Source: Fomitopsis serialis | Lineage: Eukaryota > Basidiomycota > Agaricomycetes > Polyporales > Fomitopsidaceae | Direction of reading: 5' to 3' | NCBI RefSeq assembly: GCF_022376445.1 | Contig: NW_025954965.1 | Span: 620,001 to 684,000, forward strand | DNA: 64,000 nucleotides | Part shown: positions 1 to 13,289 of the stretch, piece by piece | Position numbering within the stretch: position 1 is the stretch's first letter | Layout: every line of letters starts with the position of its first letter | Notes under the pieces: generated by a model | Told to the model about the DNA's origin: nothing | The model's input: only the letters and a program-made list of their open reading frames with translations | Databases searched by the model: none | Made by a program: the position numbers and the translations under genes

Positions 1-2601
1 GCCAACGGACGACATAGATGCCAATGAAGTCGCCGACGCCATGGCAGACTCCATAGGGGACCAGTCTTCCGCAGGCGCCTTCGACACCGGCGAACGTGCA
101 TGCTCCTTGGAGATAGACTTCCTGAGTTGGGCACCGAACGTCAGCGAGCGAGGACTGATGGGCAATCCAGGGGATTTAGGCGCAACCGATTCGTTCATAG
201 ACGAGATGGAGGGCGAGTTCGACAATTTCTTGCCCATGACATTGGAGAAGCTCCACTTCTTCGACGGCGTCTTCTGGATGCTGCTCGGAGTCGTGACAGA
301 CTTTTGGGCCTGGAGCGAGGCATGCTTCGAGGGAGTGGACGGGAACGACGGTACTTCGAGAGATGACTGGAACCTCATATCGCTCACCGTCTCCCGCTTG
401 GACCTACTCGATCCTGGAACCTCGGGTGCCGGAGACACTACCGTCGAAGGAGTCTGAGGGGGCTGCTTGTAGTGAGAGATATCCTTTGGTAAAGGCGGCA
501 CAGGGGGCACGCGTTGCTCCTCGGACGAATCAGCGGCCCCAGCGAGCGAGGCGGCACGTTCTCGCACATACGTCGCTTCTGCACTATAGACAGACATTTC
601 GCTGCTCGCGCTGTTGCGCTTAGTCTTGTTGGTCGATTGTCGGCCAGAGGTGGCGGAGACGGACGTAGCACTAGTACTGATGGACAACGTAGCGGAATCC
701 CTGGAGCTCGTCGTGGGAGTGCTCGTGTATGTCCCTGAAGACGCAGAGCCACGCTTTGCACTGAAGCTAGAGCGCGTAAGGGAGTTCGACTTCTTGAGGG
801 ACGATTTCTCAGGCAACGGCGAGCTACTGTGCAACTCTTCGCCAGAGTGGAACGCGGCACCGTGGACTTCATTCTCACCGGAGAACTCTGTCGATGCGAT
901 ACCAAGACCGACTGTTTGACGTTGTGACGCTACGTGCTCCGCTTTGGCTCTGTCCTTGTCCTTCGCAGCACTCATCCGTTTACTGCTTCGGCTACCCTCG
1001 ATGCCTTCCCATTGACCAGAGCTACCGGCACCGGCTGGAGTACCCGGACGGCTCGAGCTTCCCAGCCGACTATGGGGACCGATACTAGATCTGGCACGAG
1101 CACTCCGGCCTGACAACCCATCAAGCTTCCGTAAAGCCTCCATTGTCGCCTGATCGTCCAAGTCCGACCACCCTTCTTGCGTGCCACGGAGGAGAGAATG
1201 AGCGACCATGTTAGCAGGGAGGTGAGAGGACGAGTCTTTCTCCTTCAACGGGTGATGGGACGGAGAAGTCGTCTTGCTACCGGTGCCTCCCTGCTTCAGG
1301 AACTGTTGAATGGAAGACGATGACGGTGACGGCGGAAGGTGTGAGAAGTCTGACGCGAGAACACGACGAGAGTGGTGAGCATCGCCGTGGCCTGAAGACG
1401 ATGAGCTGGCCGATGTCTGCCTCTGGTGCTTGACGTTGATAGACAGGGTATCCCTTCGCCTCTCTTTCGCCTTCTCCTTGACTTGGGCTGCCGTGGCCGG
1501 CGGGACGCCGAGACTCTTGTGTCTACGGACTTTGTCCTTGTCCTTCGGGGTGTTCGATGACAATGTCGACTTCGCTACCAACGTGCCTGCATGATCCATC
1601 TCGAACTCGTCCGAGGTGCGCTTGCGTGGCCGATTGGTGGATGCCGAAAAAGCACTGGGTGGCGAAACATCATCGGACTTCATCGTGGAAGCAACCGGTT
1701 CAACCTCAGCTGAGGGAACAGTATCATCCAGTTCGTACTTCTCCTGAAGAGGCATGTATATCCCATCTGCATGCTTCCTATCGTCCAAGGGTAGAGGATG
1801 ACGAGGATACAGGATCTCTTCGCCCCCGCTCTCGTCGGCCACGGAACGCCTGGAGCGCAACGGGCGCGAAATCGGCTGCACTTCACGGAGCTGAAGATAT
1901 GGATGAGCTTCTAGTGAGCAGTACGACATAGTATGATATTCACCTCATCCTTCTCCTCCGGCTCACCATCAATTGCTTCGATAGTCCATGGACTGTCAGG
2001 CAAGTCTTGGTCCGGCTCGTCCACCATCACCTCGCCGTCTTCTACCAGCGAAGGTTCCTCTTCCGCTTCGTCTAACTGCTCGTCGATCTCAACCTCGTCA
2101 CGGCGAGGACCCCGGGCCCATCTCGGGGTCGCCAACTCTCCCACCCCCACCAATCCCCGTCTGTCGATGGCAGCAGGATCTCTGCCAGGAGTGACTGGCT
2201 CGCGCGCGGGACGCATCTCTGGGGTCTTCGGAATCGAGTGCAGCACCGGTAGAGACGGGATGGGAGACTCGGATGGGCTCTGCACGCTGAAGTAATAGGG
2301 ATCCAGTGACGAGGAGGCGGAAGGCGAGCGAGGGCCTTCGTTATCCGTCTCCAAGTGCTGGGCATCCGTCTTCTGATACGTGGAACGGGCTGCAGTGGAG
2401 AGTCAGCGGCGCGTCGGGTGGAGACGAGATTGTTGTCATTACCCGCTGCGCGTCTCTGCGATGATCTCGCTCGTATCGTACATCCCCGTCGGACACTGAC
2501 TTGGGGTCGCCAACGTTCAGCGCCGGAGGCCTGTCTCTTCGTTTGGTGCGTCCTTTATCATGAGCTACTTGACCGATAGTCGGGGAGGGTGGGGCAGACA
2601 T
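1..2601 (-). CDS. Large disordered protein, likely N-terminal regulatory part of a Pom1/DYRK-type kinase (3' partial)
   Basis: The start is the ATG at 2601. Two introns (2442-2373 and 1943-1891) restore one open frame that runs off the left edge. The product is basic and rich in Ser, Thr and Pro with no folded domain in view, for example SKYRRSRPLPRS-like and STNKTKRNSASSEMS segments. Two blocks look conserved: ATMEALRKLDGLSGRSARAR (codons near 1105-1165) and TPSKKWSFSNVMGKKL (near 230-280). From memory, such blocks occur in the long N-terminal region of basidiomycete DYRK kinases related to Pom1, which couples polarity to the cell cycle. The kinase domain would lie outside the window, so the name is an inference. 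Phosphorylation-type Ser/Thr clusters are plentiful. The alternative is an unrelated disordered scaffold. Confidence 0.55.
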
Positions 2602-3164
2602 GAGATGGAGATGTTAACGAGTGAGCGAAGCAAATGAGAGACGGTGGCAGAGACAACGACAGAGGAGCCCAGACCGAGAAAATAGGTGTTACAGAGTTGG
2701 GGAAATAGAGCGGATAGCTTGAGGACGACGGTCGCGGTACCAGCTGGCCGTGGAGGTCAGATGGAGGACGCCCTTGCCTGTGTGCTTGACATTCCAGGGA
2801 TCCCTCTCGCGTCGCCGCTGAACGTCCTCGTGTCGTTTAGTTGTGTTTGTTTGCCTGTGGCGCTTGTTGTCGGGCCTGCCGAGCTTCAGCGCTTCATCCA
2901 CCGCCTACTCTAGCCGCTCGTTCGCGTACACATAAAACTCTGCGTGTCATTGTCAAAGACCGTTGGCGATTCTCGGCATGGATGTATAGGTATAACAAAT
3001 GTGATTCTACCCTGTGAGACACAAAGTTCACGATACACAACGTCGAAGGTCCGAACGCGCGCATTCGCCATCCCACACACCAACGGGGTCGCGGACGTGA
3101 ATGTGAACGAGCAGCCGGCGGCAGCTTTCGCGCCTCATGCCCTAATATCACTAGTCAGGGGATC
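2602..3164. other. Intergenic: promoter/leader of the gene at 2601 and 3' flank of the phosphatase gene
   Basis: About 560 bases between the start of the Pom1-like gene and the stop of the phosphatase gene, both on the minus strand. I see short overlapping frames only, with no domain, tRNA-like arm or repeat. It must hold the promoter of the gene starting at 2601. Confidence 0.5.
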
Positions 3165-5693
3165 TTATCGTGGAGGAGGCGATCCCGTCGTGGTGTTCCA
3201 GGCCGGGCCCTGTGGGACCTCCCAATCGCCATAGCAGCCCCACTCCCAATCCGTTTCCCGTATGATCTCCTTTTGACCCTGCACAAAAGTATCAACGGGA
3301 CACATCCCGTCCTTCTGCTGCGGGCAACCCTTGATGCCCGTCAGCGGAACGACGCCGTCATTGATGATGATCCTAATCTGCGGATCAGGGATGGACGAGC
3401 ATGACAGCACTGCATAGCCACCCGGCAGTTGTGAATTAGCCCGCATCCACTTCACAGAACTCGTCAGACGTACATTGGAACTGGATGTTTGTAGCGAAAG
3501 GCGCAAGACGAGAAGCCTTGAAGGACTGGTTCTCGGGTATGTGATCAGCAGGTAGAGGGCCATTCGCAGCAAGCGTCGTCAAGTTTAGCGCAGTGATGAC
3601 TTTCCAAGATGCGAGTGAGCTAAGGAATCATATGCGCGTGCAACCACTCACCATGCAACACAACGACTTCATGAGTCGCATCAACGTACAAACTCTGGTT
3701 CAATGGGAATGTGAGTGGGTCGTCGGCCAATGTCGCGTTAGTCGATGTATTGTGCGTTTCGATAGGGCTGTGCGTAAGCCGAGCGACAAGCTCCTGGATG
3801 TAGCCAACACCCAGGACTCTGCTGAGCGGTGCCCCGAATGCTGAATCATACCAGAAGTACAAATCCATACTAGATCGGCGTCAGCTGCAGCTGTCCATGT
3901 ACGCGGCATTATGTCGCTCACGCATAATCGAAGCCCTTCCATTCCTCCTCAGTGAACAGCTCGCAGAACCTGGAGTATCCGATAGCCACAGTCTGTGCTC
4001 GATGTGAGGCAGTGACTGTTCACCAAGGCATATGTACGAACCTCGTATGCACACAGCTGCTGCATCGTATAGACATCCTCAATGGTCAAGTCTACGCCCT
4101 CCAGCTGCGGCTGGAGACGAGAAAGGGCCTTCCGAAGATATATGGAGACCCACTGGGAGACGTACGGATGAGCTCGGTCTGCCTTCGCGGTAATGGCAGC
4201 ATTCGGGCATCTTCAACAGGATGAGTATTCACATGTAGAAAGAGAAGTTGCGCTCACGTCTTATAGGGGGCGAGGGTGTTGTTGTACTGTAATTGTATAG
4301 ATCAGCCAAAGACAGCCTGGTGCAAGCGAACAAAAACCTACGCCATTCTCCTCAACGGTGATACTTTGCTCGTATTGTCCATCGAGTGGATACCCAAAAA
4401 AGCCAATCGCGAAGTTGAGCGCGGATGCGAGCATACGATCCCTGCACGAAGTCCGCGTCGTTGATGAGTACGAGAAACGAGGAAGACTCTGACACATACT
4501 GGGACTCCGTACGGAAGACGGGTATCGTATTTGTCTCCGTGAAGTTCTACGCAACATGAGTTGTGGGATCCTACTAGTAAGGCAGACCACATACCTTCAA
4601 CAGGAAGCCATACTTCATTCTCAAGGAGACGCCGAGATCGACTACGAGACACATTTGGTGTAAGATTCGACATGTCATAACTTAGTACTTACATAACTGC
4701 TGCCTCCCGAAGGGTGTCAATACTGCTCGGCGTCAGCGAACACAGTGAACAGAGGTGAACTGCTGGGTACTCACTCTCCTCGCCTAACTTGTATGTCCTA
4801 CGCACATCATTCATAAGTCAATTGGCAAGCATAGTGGAGAAAGATTGGCACAGACCATTCATTCAAGAATCCCAAACTTCCGGTTGCATTCCAGCGGGAG
4901 GCGTACTTGTTAAGCTTGGCTGCGAAGTTGACTGGACCACCATAAGATGCTAATACGAATGCGTCATAAGCCCGCAAGCTAACAAAGACGAATGTGACTC
5001 AGAAGACGATATACGCGTGTACTCACCCCATCCAGTTGGATACCGAGCACCGTGACGGTGCAAGAAATGCAGTCCGGTCACCCTACACGTTTCCGGAGGC
5101 CCAGGAGTCGAATCCAAACCAAAAGCATCCTTGCCAACGCTGTACCAAGGTGACAAGTTGCCCCAATGCTTGAATAAGCTGAAATCGGTCTTGTTGGACT
5201 TCGACTTTGTGAATTCAGGCGACACAAGATGAGCTGCGCCGCTATGGATGGGATATGAAGGAGCGGTCGCTATAAGTGCCGGTTCCGCGCCTGTAGGAGT
5301 AGGCCCAGCGTAACCCACGTCCGTAGGAAACAGAGAGGGATACGCATTGGTTGGTGAAGAAGGAGGGAAGTGGTGAATCTCGGTAGAGCCGACGTAGGGA
5401 GGAGCGAGTGCATGTGCATCATCAGAAACAGGAGGTCGACCTCCAGTCACTAACCATTGGTGAGAGCCGGCGACGTACTGGAGAACACCGCATGTGAGGG
5501 CGCCCCCGAAGAAAGCTAATGCTAGGAGCCAGGGTGAATGGGCCGCAGTACACCTGGATGTTGTCGGCTTGCGCGGGGCCTCTGGCTGCTGTTCCGTCGC
5601 GACTGGGAGTGGGAGCAATGCCTCGCTCTCAGAATTGTCGTGAGAGTAGTACTTGTATTCTTCGGCACCGCTAGCCTCTTCGTGAGTGCTCAT
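3165..5693 (-). CDS. Histidine acid phosphatase (phytase family), predicted type II membrane-anchored
   Basis: Hydrolyses phosphomonoesters, possibly phytate. The catalytic signature RHGARYPT is encoded near 5045-5060, inside the conserved context GLHFLHRHGARYPTGW. The conserved C-terminal block with MCPVDTFV and WGCYGDW ends at the stop at 3165. The second active-site motif reads DATHE (near 3670) where phytases usually have HD. The start is the ATG at 5693, giving a hydrophilic, acidic N terminus of about 50 residues, then one hydrophobic segment (residues about 54-75, PWLLALAFFGGALTCGVLQY) and a Pro/Ser-rich stalk. This suggests a type II membrane protein with the catalytic domain in the lumen or outside the cell, unlike secreted phytases. 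At least eight short introns break the C-terminal two thirds; not every junction was fixed. Substrate cannot be read from sequence. Confidence 0.85.
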
Positions 5694-6067
5694 CCTGGCG
5701 TAACCACCGAATGGTGAGCCTGCTAGATGAGAGAGCTGTGCGAGGAGAATGCCTGTGTCCGCGCAACCTGTGGCGGAAACTCGAGGGACACGGCCCGGCG
5801 CCCCTTTGATTGAGAGCTGAATCCAAGTTGATCGACGCCGGCATGATGCATGACGAAGCGCTCGTCCACTGCTGGCCGTAGCATAGCGTAGCATTCAGAT
5901 GGAATACATGTACATACTCGCAGACCTGCACTCCTTGAACTCCCTGTCAGTCTGATGCATAGCTAGTGCTCATATAATACAGCATTTATAAACCTGTCGT
6001 ACAGCAAATCAGCCATCCAAATCCAGAATCATGTCATGCGATGCCACGCGTTATAGATACAACACAA
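5694..6067. other. Intergenic: promoter of the phosphatase gene
   Basis: About 370 bases between the phosphatase start and the stop of the upstream GHKL ATPase gene, both minus strand. An AT-rich stretch near 5970-5990 could hold core promoter elements. No gene seen. Confidence 0.5.
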
Positions 6068-9000
6068 TCAAGTCCGAGAGGATAGGAGTGCAACGAAAGC
6101 TGGGAGAGATGCTTCAGAGATGGCTGAGAAGTAGAACTCGTGCTCCGAGTTGTGAGGTCCCACGATATTATGCGCTATCTCGTGCGCCAGCGTGAAGTAC
6201 CTGAGGAACGAGATCATTGATTCATATGACTGTCTCCCAGATCGACACATAGAGGCCACTCACCAGGAGATGAAGGCCTCGGTCATGTTTCCTCGGTGCA
6301 CATCTTTGTCATCTGTGGGACACGCTTAGCATCGTGTAACATTACAGCATAAGCGATACATACGCCAGGCCTCGAAATACCGCAGACTCAAGAACAGGCT
6401 TGCGTTGCGATTGAAAGCAATACGTTGCCCAGTCTCGTCAAGATAAAAGTGTATGCTGCTCCGAGGTAGTTTGTATACGTCTAGAAGCGGGAGGACGACG
6501 TAGATAAAGCGAGCAATCGTATCGCGCTTGGTGCTCATAACGGATGCTATGTTCGCAACATCTAGTGCGAATGTCAGCAAGACCGCAAAGACCTGAAAAG
6601 GTATACATACCTCGTGCAGCGTAGACCTTGAAGTCTTCCATGGTGCCTACGCAGACGTCGATGTCTCTGTTATCTTGCAGCGACGTTATATCACTCACCA
6701 ATTACGGATAGGTTGAGGGACTCTCCTGTACCGTCGCAGTAACCCTGATTGAGTGCCTCCTTTACCATCTGCTGACTCTCCTGTGATTGTAGATGATCCC
6801 GCTTCTCCTCTTTACAAGCATTGATCGCCATATCGATGACAGAAGCTGGTAACAGAGTGGTTAACAGGACTTGGACCGTGCACCACAGCTCATCCACTCA
6901 CCTATCCTATTCTTCGGTGTTACATATCCGGGAGGATTAGGTGTGGTGGACCGCCCTCCCATTGGCATTGGCGACGCAGTTCGGCTACCAGCCATAGACG
7001 TTGCCTACCGTACAAATGATAATGATTAGGTCTCGTGATGCCGTGTAGTGCAGGTACAAGCCCACCTCGCTGTCCCCGTCTCCGGCCCCAATTCGTCTAG
7101 CGTCCGACGATGGGCCTGCCATTTCAGAAGGCGAGCTACCAAAGTTAGAGAAGGCACTGTGCAGTCGTTTCCACGCGTCAGAGTGGCGAGCGTCCGACAT
7201 TCGCTTCACCATGTCCAAGGCTTTGGTAGGTGCAGGTGCTGTCGTGGGCGGAGCATTTTGGGGCGGAAATGCACCGCCCGGTTGCGTCACAGTCTGCCCA
7301 GACAAGTCTGAGAGCGAGGATTTCTCGGAGCTGACGTCTTGATGCGACACGAGCGCTGTAGATTCGGTCTTCTTCCGCATGGCTTCTTCTTGAGCAGCTC
7401 TCTGGGCTTGTTGTTGCCTCAGAATTCGATCCACTGTGAAAATAATGAGATCGAGAACAAAGCAGTCAGAACCTCGCCCACCATTGTATCCGCGTCTCTT
7501 CAAAGACCGCAAGTCCGTAGACAAGATGGTCATGAACAGCAGGATATCGTTGGCTTTGGGCATGTCAAAGAGAACCCGGCACATGGAACTCGACACTCTG
7601 GAGGGAAGGATTGTCATTCTTTCCACGGGTTTACTCCCAGAAGCAAACAACACTCACTCGTACATGTCCACTTGGTTGTTGTAAGCCAACAGAAGCTCGA
7701 TGGGTCCCATTTGGCTCCGCCGGGCAAGGGCAGACGACTCCTGAACTTGTGTTGCACGATTGGTCCCAAATTGTAACGTCTTCACGACCGTAAGTTTGCC
7801 ATACATCTTGACGACGAAGTGCTTCTCATCATTGAGCCAGCTGTACTTGACACGGGGAGCGGCATGGGTATGTTCGTGCAGGAACAGAGGTAGACGTTCC
7901 AGAATAAGAGTTCGTACGTCTGCAGCTTTCGATGAATTGGGAATCTCAGTAGTCGACCGATGCTCTTGCTTCACCAAGGAGCTCAGGAGCTTGCTACCCA
8001 ATTCCAGATAGAACGCTGCACAAACATTGACTTCTGCGCGACTTGCGGGCAGAACTACACACACCTTCGAGTAGGTCTTCTTGCGGCGCTGTAAACACCG
8101 AGTTCCCAAATAGCTGATACGAATTGGGGTCGTCCGCCACAACAATCTGACTCGCTGGCAGGAGATCGTACTCGTGTTCCCAGTCGTCTTCTTCCAGGTC
8201 AGCGAGGTCATCTGGTGTTTTGAGTTTCTCCGCCGGTTTTGGTTTCTTCACACGTCTCGAGCCTAGCAGTACCGACGATCGCTTGAGACGAGTCATCGTC
8301 GCCCCCGAGAAGAGCCGGTGATTAACCGCGATGTTGCGAAGTTCATTCAGGTAGCTGTCTCCTATGAGCACGGGGACACGTCTCAGCGGTACGGAAACCT
8401 ACTTATCGCGACCACCCGCGAGTTCGTAGAACTTGCGCGGACTGTCCAGGATGATCTTGGCAATCTCCTCAACGGACGGCTCTTGCTTCGACCCACACGC
8501 CGATAAGAATTGATTCGCGCGAGAGCCGAAGTCGACGAAGGTGAATAACTTGGAATGTAATTGCGCCTCCGTTGTTCCGCGAAGGTAGCATTGTGATGGA
8601 GGCATCATCCGGGTCTGTTTCTCTCCTGGAGTCGTGACAGGCACAATAGCCATCTGAGCAAGGGTTTTCAACTGTGTCGGTGTGAATTCTAGAGAATGGG
8701 TTCAGTTCCAGGAGGGGAGATCTTATTGTGATGGACGTACCGGCTATCCTCCCAGCTAATACACCAAACCAGTCCCGAGCTACATTATCATTCGATGGAG
8801 GAGACTTCTGGAGTAGATTGACCAATGCCGCTGTAGGCGGATGTTCTCGAACCTTCAGCTTCGGCAACGCGTCCGCCTGGACACTGGGATCGATGATTGC
8901 GAACCCTAGAGCTGCCCATTCCGGAGACGCGTACACCTGTAGACACATACATTCGTCTTGCTATGATCTGCTTGTTTCAATGGAACGTGCTTACTTCTGA

Positions 9001-12000
9001 CGGTTTTGCCATGTGCGGTTTGCGATCTTTGACAGCAGGTATGTATGCGATTTGCGAGAAGTTGTTGGGATCGTAATCTGAGTACTTCGTCGTGACGTTA
9101 TCCAAGAAATACCTGAGCGCGGCAGTCCGTATTTTTTGGTCTTGACTAGCGGCAAGGCCGAGGAGAACAGGAAGGGAAGGGAACCTCTGTAATCCTAAAC
9201 TGTACAAGAACTTCGCTGATGTATCGTCAGTACGACTCACTCATATACCGACCTGCGCGCACCTTCTTCTGAGTTTGCTCGCCACTTAGGATGTTGTCCC
9301 CAATCAATGATGGGTAGTCCAAGCTGTCTAAAGACGTCGGAAGGTTCGTACAGGGCGCTAGCTGCATAACGCGCACGCTTGCCATCATTTGCCTCTTCTG
9401 CCTCTTCTGCCTTAGTGAAGGCCGCCGTCGCGCGCAGCCGATCAAGCTCGAAGGGGGTCAAAGTAGATTGTACCGCGACCAGGTACTTCACTAGCTCAGC
9501 GATGGTCCAATCGCCAGTCTTGATCATCCTGGGCATTTCGTTGAGCTGAGGCACCATATAGATTCTTGTCAAACTTACCTGTTGAATATGATCTGTAGAT
9601 CCACATGTTTCCGCACGCCAATGGCGGTGATAATCTTTTCTAGAGCACCTTTCACTAGCGTACCACTAGGCATGTGTACGATGGGCAAGTCCTTGAAAAT
9701 ATGGGCACTCTGAAAGTATGCCTCCTGCGGCAGCTTCATGCCTGCCGATGTAGGCACACACGTCTTGTCCCGTAGCAGCGTCACTACTTCCTCCTGGTTG
9801 CCCTTCGCCATGTTCGGCCACATCCGCGCGAGCACCTGGAAGACCCTCTCTGCCCACTGCGGAGACTTCGTGATGTCATGATCGACGTCGAGTCCAGACA
9901 AGCCAGTGATATGTCTCATCCAGTCAATGGTAGTGAATTCCCTCCAAGGGAAAGCAGTAGAGAGCTGGCTCGGATCCAGGTGTCTGCTGACAGTAACAGG
10001 GAGTAGGTGTGCTGGCAACGGTCCATCGGTGGGGATAGCACCCATAGTGCGAGTGTTGAGGAACGTTTGGATAGACGACATCGGGACGATGCGTTCGTGA
10101 GCTGTCCCCTTCTCGCCGACGCATAGCACCGCGGCATTCAACAGCTCAGTACGAATACGAGCGAGGTTCCGTGGCTCGCCCTGATTCTGGACGCCAACCC
10201 ACCACTTGAAGCAGGCTATCATCTCACTCTCAGCGAGAGGACGAGCACGCAGTTCCTGCAGGACGTCCATGAACTCGATGTTCTTCACCATCCCACGGTC
10301 CTGCAACGCATCAATCATCCGTTTGGCACCAGAAAGGACTTCGTCGGGGATGACAGGCAGCTCCTTCACGAACTCCGAGAAGGCCGCGTCAGGGATACGC
10401 ACGTCCGTTGCGTTGCGGACACCCGTCGTAGAGATGAGAGAGAAGGATTGACGAGGTCCACCACACAAGAAGAAGGCAGATTCCATCTTCTGCGAGACCT
10501 CTGCGAGAGGCGTCGACGGGTGGAAGGTGAAGAACTTCATGGCATGCAATGCTCTCGCGCGCAGCCACGCCGTCAGTTCTTCATCGGGCTTTGCGGAAGG
10601 TGTCTGCCCCATGGCTCCGGCCCAGAGTTGGCGGATCTGGTCCATCTCGAGTTCGTAACCAGCACGAGCGAGGAAGCCTCCCACATACAATAGCTCTTCG
10701 TTCCATACTGAGTGCCAATGAAGATCAAGCTCGCCACATACACAAAGCAGGTTGACGTGGACATACCGGACACTGTTCGGTCCCTGCGAACAACTGCTAT
10801 CAGAGATGCACTTCAGCGGCTCATGTCCTACTCACATCAGATCTATCGATTCTCGTTCGACAGTGGGGATAAATCTGGCCGCCATATGACCCGCAATACC
10901 AGTTGTTTGGCTGGTCGCATGTCCCTTCACGACAAGGTATCAGTTCACACTCGAAGCCCCAGGAAGTATATCATACGATGAAGATTCTTGCTGAACCACT
11001 CCTGAGAGACTTTGTGAGCAACCATCTCATATTTATGCCGTTTGCAAAAACCTACCCTTCAATGTCAGCACGGAGTCCCTGGAATACACTTCCAGTCTTC
11101 TCTGGCTGTTTCTCGTCGTCCTTTCGACTAGCATCGTACTCGTCCTTTCCGGTCTACATGATCAAAGGAAGTTAGGCGAGTAGTATGACGAAAGTGCAAA
11201 TACTGACGTAGATCAAGTTCAGGTTCATGTTGGCAGGTGGGTTCTTCTTAGTCGAGCGATGGAGCTCCGACCTTAACTTCTGATCTAGCTTGACCGACAC
11301 ATCCGCAGAGAATATCGAGAGCATGACACTCGTCTCCGTGACAGTGTCGGGTCGATCTGCTCCACAGCGGAGGCGGAACAGGGGTAGATGCTCGTTGAGG
11401 TGTATGCGTTCCTGATATTGTGGAGAACAGGGACGTAAAGAAGCCACTGGATTTTGCTGCAGCTGCAGCTGCAGGCTTCGGGGGTGCAGCCTTTTCACTC
11501 CCTGCCAGATATACCCACCGAATAAGGTCGGCTTGATAAACAGTGCTGTGAGCAGAGACAAATCAGTCTATTTGCAAACGAGCGAGCACAGTCATTGACT
11601 ACTGACGCGTCGTGTTGATGTCCCGAACTGCATGATGCCCTTCGGACTTGTACTTTTCAAGCCCTTCGGCACGCCAACAGACTTCGTGATCCCGGGCTGC
11701 TTCGTCAACCTCGAGATACGCGTGTCGTCAAGATACACGCTGACGTCGGAGAGCTGTTTCATGAAAGTGATTGAAGATGCCAGGAAACGGGTGAGATCGA
11801 ACGCTTTCGGAATTGACGCAGGTTCACGAAGAGTCATCTCGAATGTTGTCCAACTATCGTTCACGTTCCCTGTATCCGGGAGTTTACCTCGTCTGACGAA
11901 GAGCTGCACTAAGCCGTCAATGACTGCCCATCGGTCGAATGTCAGATCCAGTTACCTGGTCCTTCCGTCTTTCCAGTAGAAATGCATCCATTGTCCTGTG

Positions 12001-12705
12001 ATATTAGTGCAGTGCAAATTAACGAGGAGCGTGGTTCCGACGACTGTAGCACTTACCTCCTGAAGTCACAAACGGCTCCTCCGTGACGGAGAATAAACTG
12101 TAGAAGCCTGGAGGCAGACCGCATGAGGTAATGCCTGACTAAGTACAGAAGTTAGATACACACCTACTCCAAAAGCACCGATCTTCTCTTCGTCGGGATT
12201 ACCCTCGGCTGCGAAGTGTTCGCATCAAAGAACGACAGCAACAACTTGTAAGGCACATACCGATCTTCTTTAGACGATTCCAGTCCTCGTCTCTGAAATC
12301 CACGCCGTCGTTCTTGAACGTCCACTGATGTACCAGGCTAGCCTTCCGGTCCAGAGCCTGCTGGTCAAGCGGAGGTGGGGGTGCTTCTTCCGTGCCGTTC
12401 GCCTTCTTGCTATCTAGGTATGCCTTCGTTTCGAACCGTATCTCTACCTTCTCGCCCCCGCATCATCGGAGTTCTGCAGGAGCTCCCGGAACACTGACAA
12501 AGTCTAAGATGAAGGCAGCCGGTACAGCTAGCATGAACGAACCTGTGAACTCAGCGGAGTACCGCGCAAGGACTTTGTCAATCAGGGCACGTTGGTTGAC
12601 CTCAACTGACTCGTCATAACCGCTCTCCCACTGTACGGAGTTCATCAGAACGGAAGCTTGGCCTAACACATGTATACTCACCAGTGCATCTCTAGCATGT
12701 GCCAT
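6068..12705 (-). CDS. Very large GHKL (Hsp90-like) ATPase protein, DUF3684/sacsin-like, with C-terminal HEIAH motif
   Basis: The start is the ATG at 12705: a 24-base first exon (MAHARDAL) joins after an intron to WESGYDESVEVNQRALIDK. The Bergerat ATP site is complete: N box FRELLQNSDDAGA (near 12460-12500), NDGVDF (near 12300-12320), and IGAFGVG joined to GFYSLFSV (near 12090-12200). The longest exon (about 10690-9590) encodes the helical central region. Near the stop the protein reads TLAHEIAHNIVGPHNSEHE (6110-6200). I estimate 1,700-1,850 residues and about twenty introns. Large fungal and plant proteins of this build are filed under DUF3684 and share the ATPase fold with Hsp90 and sacsin; their job is unknown. 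A chaperone-like role is inference only. The combination with an HExxH zinc-protease signature is discussed as a finding. Confidence 0.85.
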
Positions 12706-13289
12706 CTCTCAATCCGGGTCTCACTGGCAGGCAGTCTTCGCGTGGCAGTATTCAGGGTATCTGCCGCCAAAAGACCGCGGTCGTGGTCTCGCCTGTCTGA
12801 AGCAAGTAGTACGCCAGTCGCGAAGTCGTAAGGGAATGGCAGGACAGCGACGCGTCGTCTCTGAGCAGCCTCAAGCGCCGGTAGACGCAGCGATCGGTCG
12901 CCGGCGACGCGTCCCGCGGCACACGTGGGGATCTCAGATTCGCAGATGTGGGTGCTCGCGGAGTTCGTCCGACTTGCGGTCCGTTCGCGTCAAGTTCACG
13001 CTGGCACCCTGATAGTACAGTAGCTTTGCCTGTCCGGCATATATTGAGAAGTGGACGTTGCGAGAAACCCGCGAGTAGCGATAAAGGTCGCTCGGAATAT
13101 TCAGTGTATGATCTATGCGCTTCGAGCCGCACACTACGGGATTCCGAGCACACTGTATTGGTATCGCCAAACGCTCACTGGGCTTGTATATGATCATAGG
13201 CAGTGCGCCGAAGACTACATCTACTATCATATGCCGTCTAATTCAGCGGACAGAATATTCGTTCAAATGATATTTGCCAGCCAACCTTT
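12706..13289. other. Intergenic: promoter of the GHKL ATPase gene, 3' flank of QTRT2
   Basis: About 580 bases. Overlapping short frames on both strands carry no recognisable domain. It separates two minus-strand genes, so it should contain the QTRT2 terminator and the ATPase promoter. Confidence 0.5.
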
